Assembly (NCBI GenBank): GCA_944391025.1
Contig: CALXSC010000008.1
Location: 1 to 41,624, forward strand
Reading direction: 5' to 3'
Length of the DNA stretch: 41,624 nt
DNA from: an uncultured Rickettsiales bacterium
Lineage (GTDB): Bacteria; Pseudomonadota; Alphaproteobacteria; Rickettsiales; UBA1997
Position 1 is the stretch's first letter. Each line of letters opens with the position of its first letter. Both the position numbers and the translations under genes were made by a program. Below, piece after piece: positions 1 through 8,558 of the stretch. Below the pieces are notes generated by a model. The model saw only the letters and a list, made by a program, of their open reading frames with translations, ran no database searches and was not told the origin of the DNA.

Positions 1-30
1 CTATACTATAGAATAAAACAATAAAATTCT

Positions 31-1515
31 ATGAAGAAGGCAATAATTATCGGAGCAGGACCAGCAGGTTTAACTGCTGCGTATGAATTATTGAAAAATA
101 CTGATATTAAACCAATAATTTTTGAAAAAAGCGATTATGTTGGCGGTATTTCAAGAACTGTAGATTATAGGGGAAATAAAATAGATATAGGCGGCCATAG
201 ATTTTTTTCAAAATCAGACTGGGTTATGGATTTTTGGAAAAATGAAATGGAGATTGAAAATGCAAATAATATTGATAAAGATGTATTTTTAATTAGAAAT
301 AGAAAATCCAGAATATATTATTTAAAAAAGTTTTTTGACTATCCGGTAAAATTAAATATAAATACAATAAAAAATCTAGGACTTTTGAGAATGTCCAAGA
401 TTGGAATGAGCTATTCCCTAACGCTATTGCATAAAAGAAAAGAAACAACCCTTGAGGATTTTATGATTAATAGTTTTGGAAAGGAGTTGTATTTAACATT
501 TTTTAAATCCTATACGGAAAAGGTGTGGGGTGTTAAGTGCAATAAAATTAAGGCTGAGTGGGGAAAACAGAGAATAAAAGGTTTGTCAATAGCTGCAATC
601 CTAAAGGATATATTTAAAAAGTTCAGAAAGAAAAGCAGGGATTTAAATCAAAAAGATGTGGAAACTAGTTTGATTGAAAAATTTATGTATCCAAAATATG
701 GACCGGGTAATTTTTGGAAACATATTGCGAATAAAATAGTTGAGTTAGGCGGCATAATTCATTTTAATTCAGATGTAGTAGGCATAGAACAGAAAAACAA
801 TAAAATACATCAAATAAGCATTAATAATAATGGAAAAATTGAGACCTGTGCTGGGGATTATTTTATTTCAACAATGCCGTTAAAAGAACTAATTTTAAAG
901 ACCAATGATATAAATGAAGATATTAAAAAATTGGCTGCTAATTTGTTATATAGAGACTTTGTAACGGTTGGTGTGTTGGTTGATAAAAATGATTGCAACG
1001 TCTCTAATATTTTGGATAACTGGATATATATACAAGAAGAAAATTCAGTAGTTGGAAGAATACAGATCTTTAATAATTGGAGTCCATATATGGTTAAAGA
1101 TAAAAACAAAATATGGTTTGGACTTGAATATTTTTGCAATGAAAATGATAATTTTTGGAACTCTGCAGATAACAGCCTCAAAGAGCTAGCCGTAAAAGAA
1201 CTAAAGGAGATAGGATTTATACAAAATAATTCAAATATCAACCTTGATGACAGCATAGCAATAAGGGTTAAAAAGGCATATCCGTGTTATTTTGGCGAAG
1301 GATATGATAATTTTGACAAAATTAAAAACTATATGAATAGGTTTGAAAATTTATTTTTAATAGGTAGAAACGGTATGCACAGATATAACAATATGGACCA
1401 CTCAATGCTGACGGCAATGGAGGCGGTTAAAAATATAAAAAACAATATAAAAACAAAGGACAATATTTGGAGCGTTAATGTAGAAAAAGAATATCATGAA
1501 AATAGGAAAAAATGA
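31..1515 (+). CDS. FAD-dependent oxidoreductase, UDP-galactopyranose mutase / protoporphyrinogen oxidase-like
   Basis: A 494-residue protein with an N-terminal dinucleotide-binding signature (IIGAGPAGL, residues 6-14), then an acidic strand end (FEKS) and GGISRT, as in the UGM/PPOX/amine-oxidase flavoprotein superfamily. The C-terminal RYNNMDHSM segment near residue 452 is typical of the flavin-contacting end of this group. Such proteins are common in polysaccharide and capsule loci. The neighbours are a carrier, a GT2 enzyme, ArnE/F-like proteins and a membrane glycosyltransferase, so a role in modifying a nucleotide- or lipid-linked sugar is likely. The exact reaction cannot be read from the sequence. 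The next gene overlaps its end by 20 nt, so they are probably cotranscribed. The start has no clear Shine-Dalgarno sequence, and the operon may begin outside the window. Confidence 0.8.
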   Translation: MKKAIIIGAGPAGLTAAYELLKNTDIKPIIFEKSDYVGGISRTVDYRGNKIDIGGHRFFSKSDWVMDFWKNEMEIENANNIDKDVFLIRNRKSRIYYLKKFFDYPVKLNINTIKNLGLLRMSKIGMSYSLTLLHKRKETTLEDFMINSFGKELYLTFFKSYTEKVWGVKCNKIKAEWGKQRIKGLSIAAILKDIFKKFRKKSRDLNQKDVETSLIEKFMYPKYGPGNFWKHIANKIVELGGIIHFNSDVVGIEQKNNKIHQISINNNGKIETCAGDYFISTMPLKELILKTNDINEDIKKLAANLLYRDFVTVGVLVDKNDCNVSNILDNWIYIQEENSVVGRIQIFNNWSPYMVKDKNKIWFGLEYFCNENDNFWNSADNSLKELAVKELKEIGFIQNNSNINLDDSIAIRVKKAYPCYFGEGYDNFDKIKNYMNRFENLFLIGRNGMHRYNNMDHSMLTAMEAVKNIKNNIKTKDNIWSVNVEKEYHENRKK

Positions 1516-2707
1516 TAGTATGGGACACCTTTCAAAATTAAATCCATTAAGGCTCCTAAATATAGCAACACTATGCAGAAGCCAGCTATTGTTGCCTGTA
1601 CTTTTTTTATTCTATAGGGAAAACGGTTTAAGTACTGGTGATTTTTTTCTTTTTAAGGGCATTATATCAATTATTACACATGTAGCAGAAGTTCCATGCG
1701 GATATGCTGGATATATTTTCCCAAAGAAAAACATATTAATTACTTCATTTTTGTTGCTTTTATTCGGTACATCATTGTGGATTTTTTTCGGTGGATATTG
1801 GATTATTCTAATAGGCGAAATATCATTTTGTCTTTCAAAGGCGTTCTTCAATGGAGTATCAGACAGCTATATATATGAATATCTAAAGTTAAATGATAAG
1901 TCTCAAAAAATGTTGTCAAAATATGGAAAACTAAATTTTTTCCTATCATTAGGAAGTGCGCTAACTTCAGTTTTTGGCGCTGTTTTTTATACAAATTTTG
2001 GCGCTAAAGTTCTGCTGTTTATTGACTTTGCGTTAATATCATTTGCGATTATTCTTTTACTTTTAATACCGCAATTGCCAGTATATCATGAAAAAATTAA
2101 TGGACTAAAAAGCAAATATATTGATATATACAGAATTATAAAAAAAGCATTAAAAAATACCGCAATAAATGGATACATATGGTATTCTGGAATATTGATA
2201 AGCATTACCTATATAATGGTTTTTTGTTTTCAGCCAATAATGAAAATATCAAATATCCCTGTCAAAATTTTTGGGGTTATTTATTTTATAAACCATTTTT
2301 TCCGCGCTATTTCAGCAATGGAGCTTTCTAAAATATTAAAAAAAATTACTCTGAAAAAATTAGGATACATTTCATATTTTTCTTTTTTAGCGTCATTTAT
2401 ATTAATGTCCCTAAGCTATTGTTTCAAAAATAGCGTATTTACTATAATAAGCTTGGTTTTGATTTGTATAGCCATAGCTATTCAGCTAACATTTACATTA
2501 GGCACCACATCTTTTATACACACAAAGGTTTTAAAAAAATCAAGGTCTACAGTATCAAGTTTAAATTATATGATAGCAAAAGGGTTATCAGGATTGATAC
2601 TGATATCGTTTAAATATTTCATTAATTTTTCAAACCTGAATATGCCAATAATAATATATGGAATTTTGTTTATGTTCTCATATATAATAATTAAAAATAA
2701 ACTGTAA
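1496..2707 (+). CDS. MFS-type membrane transporter
   Basis: A 403-residue, almost entirely hydrophobic protein with about 12 predicted membrane segments. The first half has the pattern of a major facilitator protein: TM1 with a charged loop at [21 protein letters not shown], then loops rich in G and P. The segment around residues 120-135 ([21 protein letters not shown]) resembles the region after MFS TM4. It overlaps the flavoprotein gene by 20 nt and is followed 11 nt later by the GT2 gene, so it sits inside the glycan operon. The substrate is unknown. Context suggests export of a sugar or a precursor, but small-molecule efflux cannot be excluded. Confidence 0.7.
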   Translation: MKIGKNDSMGHLSKLNPLRLLNIATLCRSQLLLPVLFLFYRENGLSTGDFFLFKGIISIITHVAEVPCGYAGYIFPKKNILITSFLLLLFGTSLWIFFGGYWIILIGEISFCLSKAFFNGVSDSYIYEYLKLNDKSQKMLSKYGKLNFFLSLGSALTSVFGAVFYTNFGAKVLLFIDFALISFAIILLLLIPQLPVYHEKINGLKSKYIDIYRIIKKALKNTAINGYIWYSGILISITYIMVFCFQPIMKISNIPVKIFGVIYFINHFFRAISAMELSKILKKITLKKLGYISYFSFLASFILMSLSYCFKNSVFTIISLVLICIAIAIQLTFTLGTTSFIHTKVLKKSRSTVSSLNYMIAKGLSGLILISFKYFINFSNLNMPIIIYGILFMFSYIIIKNKL

Positions 2708-2718
2708 CATGGGGAACA

Positions 2719-3873
2719 ATGAAAAAATTTTTATTATTATTTTTATTTCTTGCAAATTTTAATTTATATGCACAGAACAAAAGCGAAAATCCAAAGGTAT
2801 CTGTTATAATACCAGCCTATAATGTAGAAAAATATATAGAGCAATGTTTGGAATCGGTGTTAAACCAAACATATAAAAATCTTGAGGTTATAATAATTGA
2901 TGATTGCAGTACAGATAATACGTACAAAATTTTAAAAGAATATGCAAGAAATGATAATAGGATAAGGCTATATAGGCAGAATAAAAATGGCGGCGCCAGT
3001 AGAGCTAGAAATACCGGTATGAAATATACAACTGGAGATTATCTATACTTCATTGATTCCGATGATTGGATTGATCTAAATTATATTAGCGAGATGGTTA
3101 AAGCTGCTAAGAAAAGCGATGCTGATATCATAATAAATAAAAATATATCGCTGTATGCAAATAATAAAAACTATGGCGATGAATGGGGATTTGGCAAAAA
3201 AATTAATACCGGTTTCAATAGAATAAATGGAAAAAATTTATATTCAATACAACCTTTTATATGGTATAATCTATATAAATTTTCTTATATAAATAAAGTA
3301 AAGCCATTCTTTCCAAATGATCTGCTCCATGAAGACCTATATTTTATAGTAATGCTCCTGGTAAATACAGACGATATCTTTGTGATTAATGCTTCAAAAT
3401 ATAATTATAGAATCAGAGAGAATTCATTAACGGGCTCCAGAAGACAAAATGAGACAAAATTTGATGTATTGACAATAAGCAAAATGCTGCATGAATATCT
3501 TAAAAATAATAATCTATTAGACAAAGGAAAAATAGATTTAAACTTAATTAAACTAGCCCTTAAACTTCATGTTGAGCCAGAGAGATTTTACAATAAAACC
3601 AGGGAACTTTTTTTAGAGATTGAAAACGATGTAAAAAACAATATAGAAATTTACGAAAAAGATGAGTTGAAATTTTTTAATGATGTAATAAAACATGATT
3701 CGTATGATTCATATAGCAAATATTTAAAAAAATGCAATATACTATTAAAAATAAAGCTATTTTTAATTTTGCTCATAATAATTACAGTTGTTTTAATGGT
3801 TTCATTTATTTTTTTAAAATGCTTGTATTTATTTGCATTAGATATTATTAAATATATAAAAAACAAAAGATAA
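2719..3873 (+). CDS. GT2 family glycosyltransferase with N-terminal signal-like segment and C-terminal TM
   Basis: A 384-residue protein. A GT-A catalytic domain begins at residue 28 (VSVIIPAYN) and continues through VLNQTYKNLEVIIIDDCSTD, GGASRARNTG and the DxD-type metal/nucleotide motif FIDSDD near residues 113-118. This is a clear glycosyltransferase family 2 pattern. The N-terminus is unusual: KKFLLLFLFLANFNLYAQ looks like a cleavable signal peptide. The C-terminus (about residues 345-375) is a strong membrane helix followed by KNKR. GGGGA upstream of the ATG supports this start, and no alternative start lies between it and the catalytic domain. It probably transfers a sugar during surface glycan synthesis. 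Which side of the membrane the catalytic domain faces is unclear. Confidence 0.82.
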   Translation: MKKFLLLFLFLANFNLYAQNKSENPKVSVIIPAYNVEKYIEQCLESVLNQTYKNLEVIIIDDCSTDNTYKILKEYARNDNRIRLYRQNKNGGASRARNTGMKYTTGDYLYFIDSDDWIDLNYISEMVKAAKKSDADIIINKNISLYANNKNYGDEWGFGKKINTGFNRINGKNLYSIQPFIWYNLYKFSYINKVKPFFPNDLLHEDLYFIVMLLVNTDDIFVINASKYNYRIRENSLTGSRRQNETKFDVLTISKMLHEYLKNNNLLDKGKIDLNLIKLALKLHVEPERFYNKTRELFLEIENDVKNNIEIYEKDELKFFNDVIKHDSYDSYSKYLKKCNILLKIKLFLILLIIITVVLMVSFIFLKCLYLFALDIIKYIKNKR

Positions 3874-3877
3874 TTAC

Positions 3878-4210
3878 ATGAAAAATTATGGCGTAATATT
3901 AATAATACTTTCGGGAATATGCAACGCATTGGGGCAATTTTTTTGGAAATTGTCAAATGCACAAATAAATCTATATATGATTACAGGTTTTTTATTTTTT
4001 GGATTTGGGGGAATATTGATGATACTTGGATTCAAATATGACGAACTATCAAATCTGCACTCTCTTATGGGGGTAAGCTATATTGTTGCATTTGCATTAT
4101 CTATATTTTATTTTGGTGAAATTTTTACAGCAAGACAATTAATAGGATGCCTAATGATATTGGCTGGTGTTGTGAGGCTTGGACTTGGCGGAGGTAAAAA
4201 CCATGCTTAA
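3878..4210 (+). CDS. Small 4-TM EamA/SMR-type protein, ArnE/ArnF-like (first of pair)
   Basis: A 110-residue protein with four hydrophobic helices, starting 4 nt after the GT2 stop. Features of the DMT/SMR half-transporter group include GICNALGQFFWKLS in TM1 and the terminal ILAGVVRLGLGGG helix. Two such genes in tandem next to glycosyltransferases match the ArnE/ArnF arrangement, in which a heterodimer flips undecaprenyl-phosphate-linked aminoarabinose. Here the transported unit is unknown. A lipid-linked monosaccharide made by the adjacent GT2 is the natural guess. The second copy overlaps its end. Confidence 0.7.
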   Translation: MKNYGVILIILSGICNALGQFFWKLSNAQINLYMITGFLFFGFGGILMILGFKYDELSNLHSLMGVSYIVAFALSIFYFGEIFTARQLIGCLMILAGVVRLGLGGGKNHA

Positions 4211-4538
4211 ATATTATGTTTTAATTGTATTCGCAACAATATGCGGAGCATTTGGAGCATTTTTTTTGAAAAAGGCAGCTGATACAAAAAAATCTTTTAT
4301 ACAATTAGTATTTTTTAACTTTAATTTTTACCTTGGTGGATTTCTATATTTTCTAGGCTCACTATTGTGTATATTTGCTCTAAAATTTCTGCCCTATGGA
4401 ATAGTGTATTTCTTTCTAAGTCTAACCTATCTATGGAGCTTTCTAATAGGTGTTTTTTTGTTGAAAGAAAAGTATAACGTTAATAAAATAATAAACCTAT
4501 TGCTTATAATATGTGGAATCGTCATGATAACATTTTAG
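4203..4538 (+). CDS. Small 4-TM EamA/SMR-type protein, ArnE/ArnF-like (second of pair)
   Basis: A 111-residue, four-helix membrane protein and likely partner of the preceding gene. I place the start at the ATG at 4203 and not at the upstream TTG (4179). A GGAGG sequence at 4190-4194 lies 8 nt before this ATG, one of the few clear Shine-Dalgarno sites in the window. This start also gives a short translational-coupling overlap with the stop of the first copy. The motif FGAFFLKKAAD in TM1 parallels the first copy's LGQFFWKLS. It probably forms a heterodimeric lipid-sugar flippase; no substrate can be assigned. Confidence 0.68.
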   Translation: MLKYYVLIVFATICGAFGAFFLKKAADTKKSFIQLVFFNFNFYLGGFLYFLGSLLCIFALKFLPYGIVYFFLSLTYLWSFLIGVFLLKEKYNVNKIINLLLIICGIVMITF

Positions 4539-6289
4539 CTAAAAAATTGGATTGCTTTTTAGATAAAATAAAAAATAGCAGGATAAATAAAAAAATAAAT
4601 GAACTGTTTGAAAAATTGGACAATGATATTTTTGTATATTTTTGCCTTGGTTTTCTAATATGTCTAACAATTTCAAAATTTTTTCTATTCTTTACAAACT
4701 ATAACTATTATTTTGATTCATTTGCCTTCTATGATATATCAAAGAGTATTTTTGTTGATAATTTTAAAGATTTTGGACGGGTAAATTTAGCCAGGCATTT
4801 TCAACAGAATTTAGACCATTTTAGAAATTCAGCATTTCCACTGCTATTTCCATTTCTAATGGCATGCTTTAATAAAATATTCAATGCAGGAATTGTAGCT
4901 GGAACTATAATTAACTTTTTCCTAGTCTTTATAATATATTATTTAAATTTAAAAATATCAAAAAAATTAACTAATAATTTATTATCTGGAATTTTAATTA
5001 ACTTTGTTTTGATATTAAATCAATCTTTTTGTATTGAATTGTTTATGGGCTTTAGCATACCGTTAACAATTATATTCTATCAGATAATAGTATATATATT
5101 TTTATTTAATGAAAAAATAAATACGAAGCTTGCAGTTATTATTGGCATAATAGCTGGTTTAGCTTTAAATACAAGATTTGATACACAATTGCCAATGCTG
5201 TCAATAGCGATTTTAATAAGTTTAAAAAATAAAAAAATATCTATAAAGGAAACTTTAACCTTTATTGGCATATTGTTTTTATTTATGCTGCCGTGGGTCA
5301 TGTATTCCAAAATATTTTTCAATGTATTTTATGCCAGCGACAACAGCAGAGCAGTCCTGTCAAGCAATACAGATGCATTGGACTTCTATACTCCAACAAA
5401 GGTTGATACAATTTTTAGCGAACCATTTGTATGGATAAAAACATATTTCACAAAAAAACTTCCAATAATATTAATAGTTTTTTATATGAGTCTGGTCATC
5501 AATACATATTTTTTAATACCAGTTCTATTTTTCAAAAATAACTTTAAAAAGAATAAAGAACTAACATATAGCTATATAATTCTTTCTCTAATTTTTCTAG
5601 CACTTCTTGGAACGATAACTATGAGTGGATTTTTCTGGGAAGTAAGATATTTTCTCCCAATAATATGGTTTATATCTCTTATAATAATATTTTATTTTCC
5701 AAATAGTAAAAAATACCTGCAGATAATATTAATATTGATTATTCTAATATCTCCAATTTCACAATTAAAGGAATGGCATGAATATTTTAAAAACTATGAT
5801 ATATATAAACACCATAGAAAAACATATCTAAATCCGGAAAGATTTAGTGATATAGTGAATAATGTAAAAGATGTTGATGACCCTATCGTTATGTTCCTAT
5901 ATACAAATGTAAAAAATTTTAGATTTTTTTCAGTTTTGACAAATATAAAATCATTTACCCTATCCGGAAATATATATACAAATGAAAAACTTTTTAAAGA
6001 CTTTATAAAAGACTATAGTTTTGATTATATATATGTTGATACCAATAACTTTAAAGATTTTAATTTTGAGGATGATATATACCAATACGATAATGAAAAA
6101 TGCGAACTTGGCAAAAATAATAAAAACCTTCCAAATAAACAGAATTTTGAATGCTTAACTGGCGTAGATGTTGATACTGGAATTTTTAAAACTGTAGAAA
6201 TCAACACTGGGCTATTTAAGGAAATTAAAAAATATTTTCATATAATACCCACAAAGAATAAATCGCTGTTTAAAACAATTAGAAAATAA
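4511..6289 (+). CDS. Polytopic membrane glycosyltransferase, GT39/GT83-like
   Basis: A 592-residue protein with a short basic N-terminal region and then about 10-12 hydrophobic segments. The first large loop (near residues 70-105, with ...NSAFPLLFPFLMA) and the following GLALNTRFDTQLPML segment resemble the ArnT/dolichyl-phosphate-mannose-type GT-C glycosyltransferases, which use lipid-phosphate sugars in the periplasm. That fits an upstream GT2 enzyme plus an ArnE/F-like flippase: make a lipid-linked sugar, flip it, transfer it. The C-terminal about 100 residues are soluble, Asn/Asp/Lys-rich and of unknown role. The start overlaps the previous gene by 28 nt and has no clear ribosome binding site, so an internal start is possible. 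The acceptor is unknown. Confidence 0.62.
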   Translation: MWNRHDNILAKKLDCFLDKIKNSRINKKINELFEKLDNDIFVYFCLGFLICLTISKFFLFFTNYNYYFDSFAFYDISKSIFVDNFKDFGRVNLARHFQQNLDHFRNSAFPLLFPFLMACFNKIFNAGIVAGTIINFFLVFIIYYLNLKISKKLTNNLLSGILINFVLILNQSFCIELFMGFSIPLTIIFYQIIVYIFLFNEKINTKLAVIIGIIAGLALNTRFDTQLPMLSIAILISLKNKKISIKETLTFIGILFLFMLPWVMYSKIFFNVFYASDNSRAVLSSNTDALDFYTPTKVDTIFSEPFVWIKTYFTKKLPIILIVFYMSLVINTYFLIPVLFFKNNFKKNKELTYSYIILSLIFLALLGTITMSGFFWEVRYFLPIIWFISLIIIFYFPNSKKYLQIILILIILISPISQLKEWHEYFKNYDIYKHHRKTYLNPERFSDIVNNVKDVDDPIVMFLYTNVKNFRFFSVLTNIKSFTLSGNIYTNEKLFKDFIKDYSFDYIYVDTNNFKDFNFEDDIYQYDNEKCELGKNNKNLPNKQNFECLTGVDVDTGIFKTVEINTGLFKEIKKYFHIIPTKNKSLFKTIRK

Positions 6290-6353
6290 TTTTACTTTAC
6301 AAAAATATTTTTTCATTTAAAGTTGTAGGTAAGTTAATTATAAATTAATTTAT

Positions 6354-7163
6354 ATGAGAATAGGTATTACAGGAATTAGGGGCAAGATGGCCAATGCATT
6401 GGCGCTTGAAATAATAAATAATAATTTGTTTGATATCAGCGGTGCTTTGGTTAGACCAGGTTATGATGAAGTTGGCGAAGATATAGGCGAGTTTCTAGGA
6501 CTAGATAAAAAAACCAACAGTATAATAACTGACGATCTGGAACAATTATTTGAGGAGTCAGATGCTGTAATTGATTTTTCGGCACCGGAACTTACAATGA
6601 AGTGCGCAGAAATGGCTTCTAAAAAAGGTAAAATTCTTATAACTGGAACAACGGGACTAAGCGATGAAGAAAAGGATAGACTTGAATCCTTAGCAAACAA
6701 ATGTGTTATAGTTCATTCAAGCAATATGAGCATTGGAGCCAACCTGCTTCTAAATCTTGTTGAGGAAACAGCATCATTGCTTAGGGAAGACTATGATACT
6801 GAAGTATTGGAAATGCACCATAGAAACAAAAAAGATGCACCTTCAGGAACAGCACTAATGCTAGGAAAGGCAATTGCACACGGTAGGAATTTAAACTTTG
6901 GTGAAGTTTCACGAAAAGTTAGGGATGGCGACGTAGGTCCAAGAGAAGCTAATGAGATTGGCTTTGCTGTTCTAAGGGGCGGTGATGTAGTAGGCGAACA
7001 CACGGTTATATTCGCTGGCATAGGCGAAAGAATTGAACTATCCCATAAGGCTACATCAAGGTTAATTTTCGTAAATGGTGCAATCAGAGCTGCAATATGG
7101 GCTAGCGGAAAGAAAAAAGGCTTCTATACAATGCAGGATGTTTTAAAAATTGACAAAAAATGA
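6354..7163 (+). CDS. dapB: 4-hydroxy-tetrahydrodipicolinate reductase
   Basis: A 269-residue protein, the normal length for DapB. It has the N-terminal nucleotide-binding motif (GITGIRGKM), the VIDFSAPE segment, TGTTGLS, and the family signature EMHHRNKKDAPSGTA near residues 152-166 with the catalytic His and Lys. It catalyses the NAD(P)H-dependent reduction step of the diaminopimelate/lysine pathway in the cytoplasm, supplying peptidoglycan precursor. Its stop overlaps the ruvX start by 4 nt (ATGA), so the two are translationally coupled. It lies 64 nt after the glycan cluster. Confidence 0.95.
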   Translation: MRIGITGIRGKMANALALEIINNNLFDISGALVRPGYDEVGEDIGEFLGLDKKTNSIITDDLEQLFEESDAVIDFSAPELTMKCAEMASKKGKILITGTTGLSDEEKDRLESLANKCVIVHSSNMSIGANLLLNLVEETASLLREDYDTEVLEMHHRNKKDAPSGTALMLGKAIAHGRNLNFGEVSRKVRDGDVGPREANEIGFAVLRGGDVVGEHTVIFAGIGERIELSHKATSRLIFVNGAIRAAIWASGKKKGFYTMQDVLKIDKK

Positions 7164-7606
7164 TTTTTAATACAAAAGAAGAATTTATAAAAAATTGTCC
7201 CAGCGGAAGACTTATCGGGTTAGATGTTGGGACAAAAACTATTGGCGTTGCAATAACAGACGATACTAGAACTATCCCAAGTCCAGTTGAAACAATAATT
7301 CGTAAAGGAAATAAAAAAGATTTTCCAATACTTTTAGACATGTTTAGAACAAAACGTGTTAAAGGAATAGTTATAGGACTGCCAATATCATTTGACGAAA
7401 AGGATACAGAAAGTTCATTATTTATAAAAAGATTTGCAAATAATCTAGGAAATGAAACTGAACTGCCGATAATATTTCAAGATGAAAGGCTGTCATCATT
7501 TGTAGCTGAGGAGCTAATGCTTGATGAAATAGGTTCAAATAGAACAAAGAAAGTTGTAGATAAAATAGCGGCCTCATATATACTTGAAAGTTTTTTAATT
7601 TCATAA
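7160..7606 (+). CDS. ruvX: Putative pre-16S rRNA nuclease / Holliday junction resolvase-like, YqgF family
   Basis: A 148-residue RNase H-like protein with the defining N-terminal motif IGLDVGTKTIGVAITDD (residues 19-35), the central GLPISFD segment, the acidic FQDERLSSF motif and the C-terminal DKIAASYILESFL helix. YqgF/RuvX proteins process the 5' end of 16S rRNA and have been proposed to act as Holliday junction resolvases. It is coupled to dapB by an ATGA overlap. The acidic catalytic positions (D23, E102, D123 by my count) look intact. Confidence 0.93.
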   Translation: MIFNTKEEFIKNCPSGRLIGLDVGTKTIGVAITDDTRTIPSPVETIIRKGNKKDFPILLDMFRTKRVKGIVIGLPISFDEKDTESSLFIKRFANNLGNETELPIIFQDERLSSFVAEELMLDEIGSNRTKKVVDKIAASYILESFLIS

Positions 7607-7619
7607 TATATAATAAATA

Positions 7620-7647
7620 TTGTTTTTAAAAAAAGGCGTTCTATACT
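7620..7647 (+). promoter_or_regulatory. Candidate sigma70-type promoter for the 229-aa membrane protein
   Basis: TTGTTT at 7620-7625 and TATACT at 7642-7647 are separated by 16 nt. The ATG at 7670 lies about 15 nt after the expected start site. The call is based on consensus and spacing alone. Confidence 0.4.
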
Positions 7648-7669
7648 ACTTGTAGTTGAATGAATATTT

Positions 7670-8359
7670 ATGGATATGCGAAAAAATTTAAAATATTTCC
7701 TGCTTAGGCTGTTGCCATATGTAATATCAATAATAATAGGTCTTGCAATATTTGCTGTTGTACGGAAAATAGAGCAAAGGGATGAAGATGTTTCAAACCT
7801 GCTTATAAATATCTCTTCAGATTTGCTTAGCATACCATTTGTTTTTATATGCTATGAAGTCGTAAATAAAATTATAAACCGAGATTTGAACAATACATTA
7901 TTTAGGTCAACAACATTTAACATTAATTCAATAATACTAAATATAGTTAATGATATGCGCGGCATGATGGGCTATACGGACGTAATAGATAAAAATAATC
8001 TCGGGGAACTCTTAAAACTATCAAAAAGAGATATAATCAAAAAATTAAAAAAAGATGGATTAAATAAAGATAGCCTTGATAAAATATCAAAAAACAATAA
8101 AGACCTATATGATATTATGCACAAAAGTTCAACAATTGAAGTATTAGACAGCGACCAGATAAAAAATCTGCTATATCTTTCAAGGGAAATAGACATATTA
8201 TATAATAAATTTTCTTTGCTCATAGATAAATCAATAGGCACAAAAGAAAAAACCTCAGTAGCCGAAAACCTTGAGAATATGATAAATAGCATAAAAAACT
8301 GGGTTGATACTACAGAAATAGATGCATTAATAAATCATCAAGGAATAAAAGTAATTTGA
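7670..8359 (+). CDS. Two-TM membrane protein of unknown function
   Basis: A 229-residue protein I do not recognise. Two hydrophobic segments lie near the N-terminus (about residues 8-28 and 43-62), separated by a charged stretch (VVRKIEQRDED). The remaining about 160 residues are cytoplasmic-looking, helical and rich in Lys, Asp, Leu and Ser, with leucine-rich heptad-like stretches (LGELLKLSKRDIIKKLKK) that could form coiled coils. It stands between ruvX and the putative toxin-antitoxin pair, each with its own candidate promoter, so it may be a single-gene unit. No catalytic motif is visible. Confidence 0.6.
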   Translation: MDMRKNLKYFLLRLLPYVISIIIGLAIFAVVRKIEQRDEDVSNLLINISSDLLSIPFVFICYEVVNKIINRDLNNTLFRSTTFNINSIILNIVNDMRGMMGYTDVIDKNNLGELLKLSKRDIIKKLKKDGLNKDSLDKISKNNKDLYDIMHKSSTIEVLDSDQIKNLLYLSREIDILYNKFSLLIDKSIGTKEKTSVAENLENMINSIKNWVDTTEIDALINHQGIKVI

Positions 8360-8375
8360 TATGCTAATAAAATAG

Positions 8376-8403
8376 TTGAGTTTTTCAACAATGCAATTAT
8401 AAT
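8376..8403 (+). promoter_or_regulatory. Promoter of the putative toxin-antitoxin pair
   Basis: TTGAGT at 8376-8381 and a perfect TATAAT at 8398-8403 are separated by 16 nt. The expected start site near 8410 lies only about 10 nt before the ATG at 8420, so the message would have a very short leader. The -35 hexamer sits inside a small inverted repeat (GTTGA...TCAAC), a possible operator. Confidence 0.5.
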
Positions 8404-8419
8404 TGTATAAAATATAACA

Positions 8420-8557
8420 ATGGATGCAAGTATGGTATCGTTTTCAAAAAAAACTTTTTCTATGAAAAAATGGCTTTCTATACCGCAGAAAGACAAGGAA
8501 AACAAAATAAATTCCGAACTTAAGGAATTATTAAAAAACAATGGTTGGAAAAAATAA
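8420..8557 (+). CDS. Small ORF, candidate antitoxin for the downstream zeta-like kinase
   Basis: A 45-residue ORF reading MDASMVSFSKK at the start and LKELLKNNGWKK at the end, with ATG at 8420 and TAA at 8555-8557. It is lysine-rich and has a predicted amphipathic C-terminal helix. Support comes from position: a near-consensus promoter ends about 17 nt upstream, and the kinase gene begins 1 nt after the stop or overlaps it if the upstream ATG at 8541 is used. That compact order, small gene first, is typical of toxin-antitoxin operons. I know of no homologue. An internal ATG at 8432 would give a slightly shorter product. The function is inferred only from context. Confidence 0.5.
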   Translation: MDASMVSFSKKTFSMKKWLSIPQKDKENKINSELKELLKNNGWKK

Positions 8558-8558
8558 T

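Noticed and set aside
8541..8558. Upstream ATG as start of the zeta-like kinase
   Set aside because: It would overlap the small ORF by 17 nt. The ATG at 8559 sits one base after that ORF's stop and directly before the conserved part. Either is possible, so both are stated in the feature.
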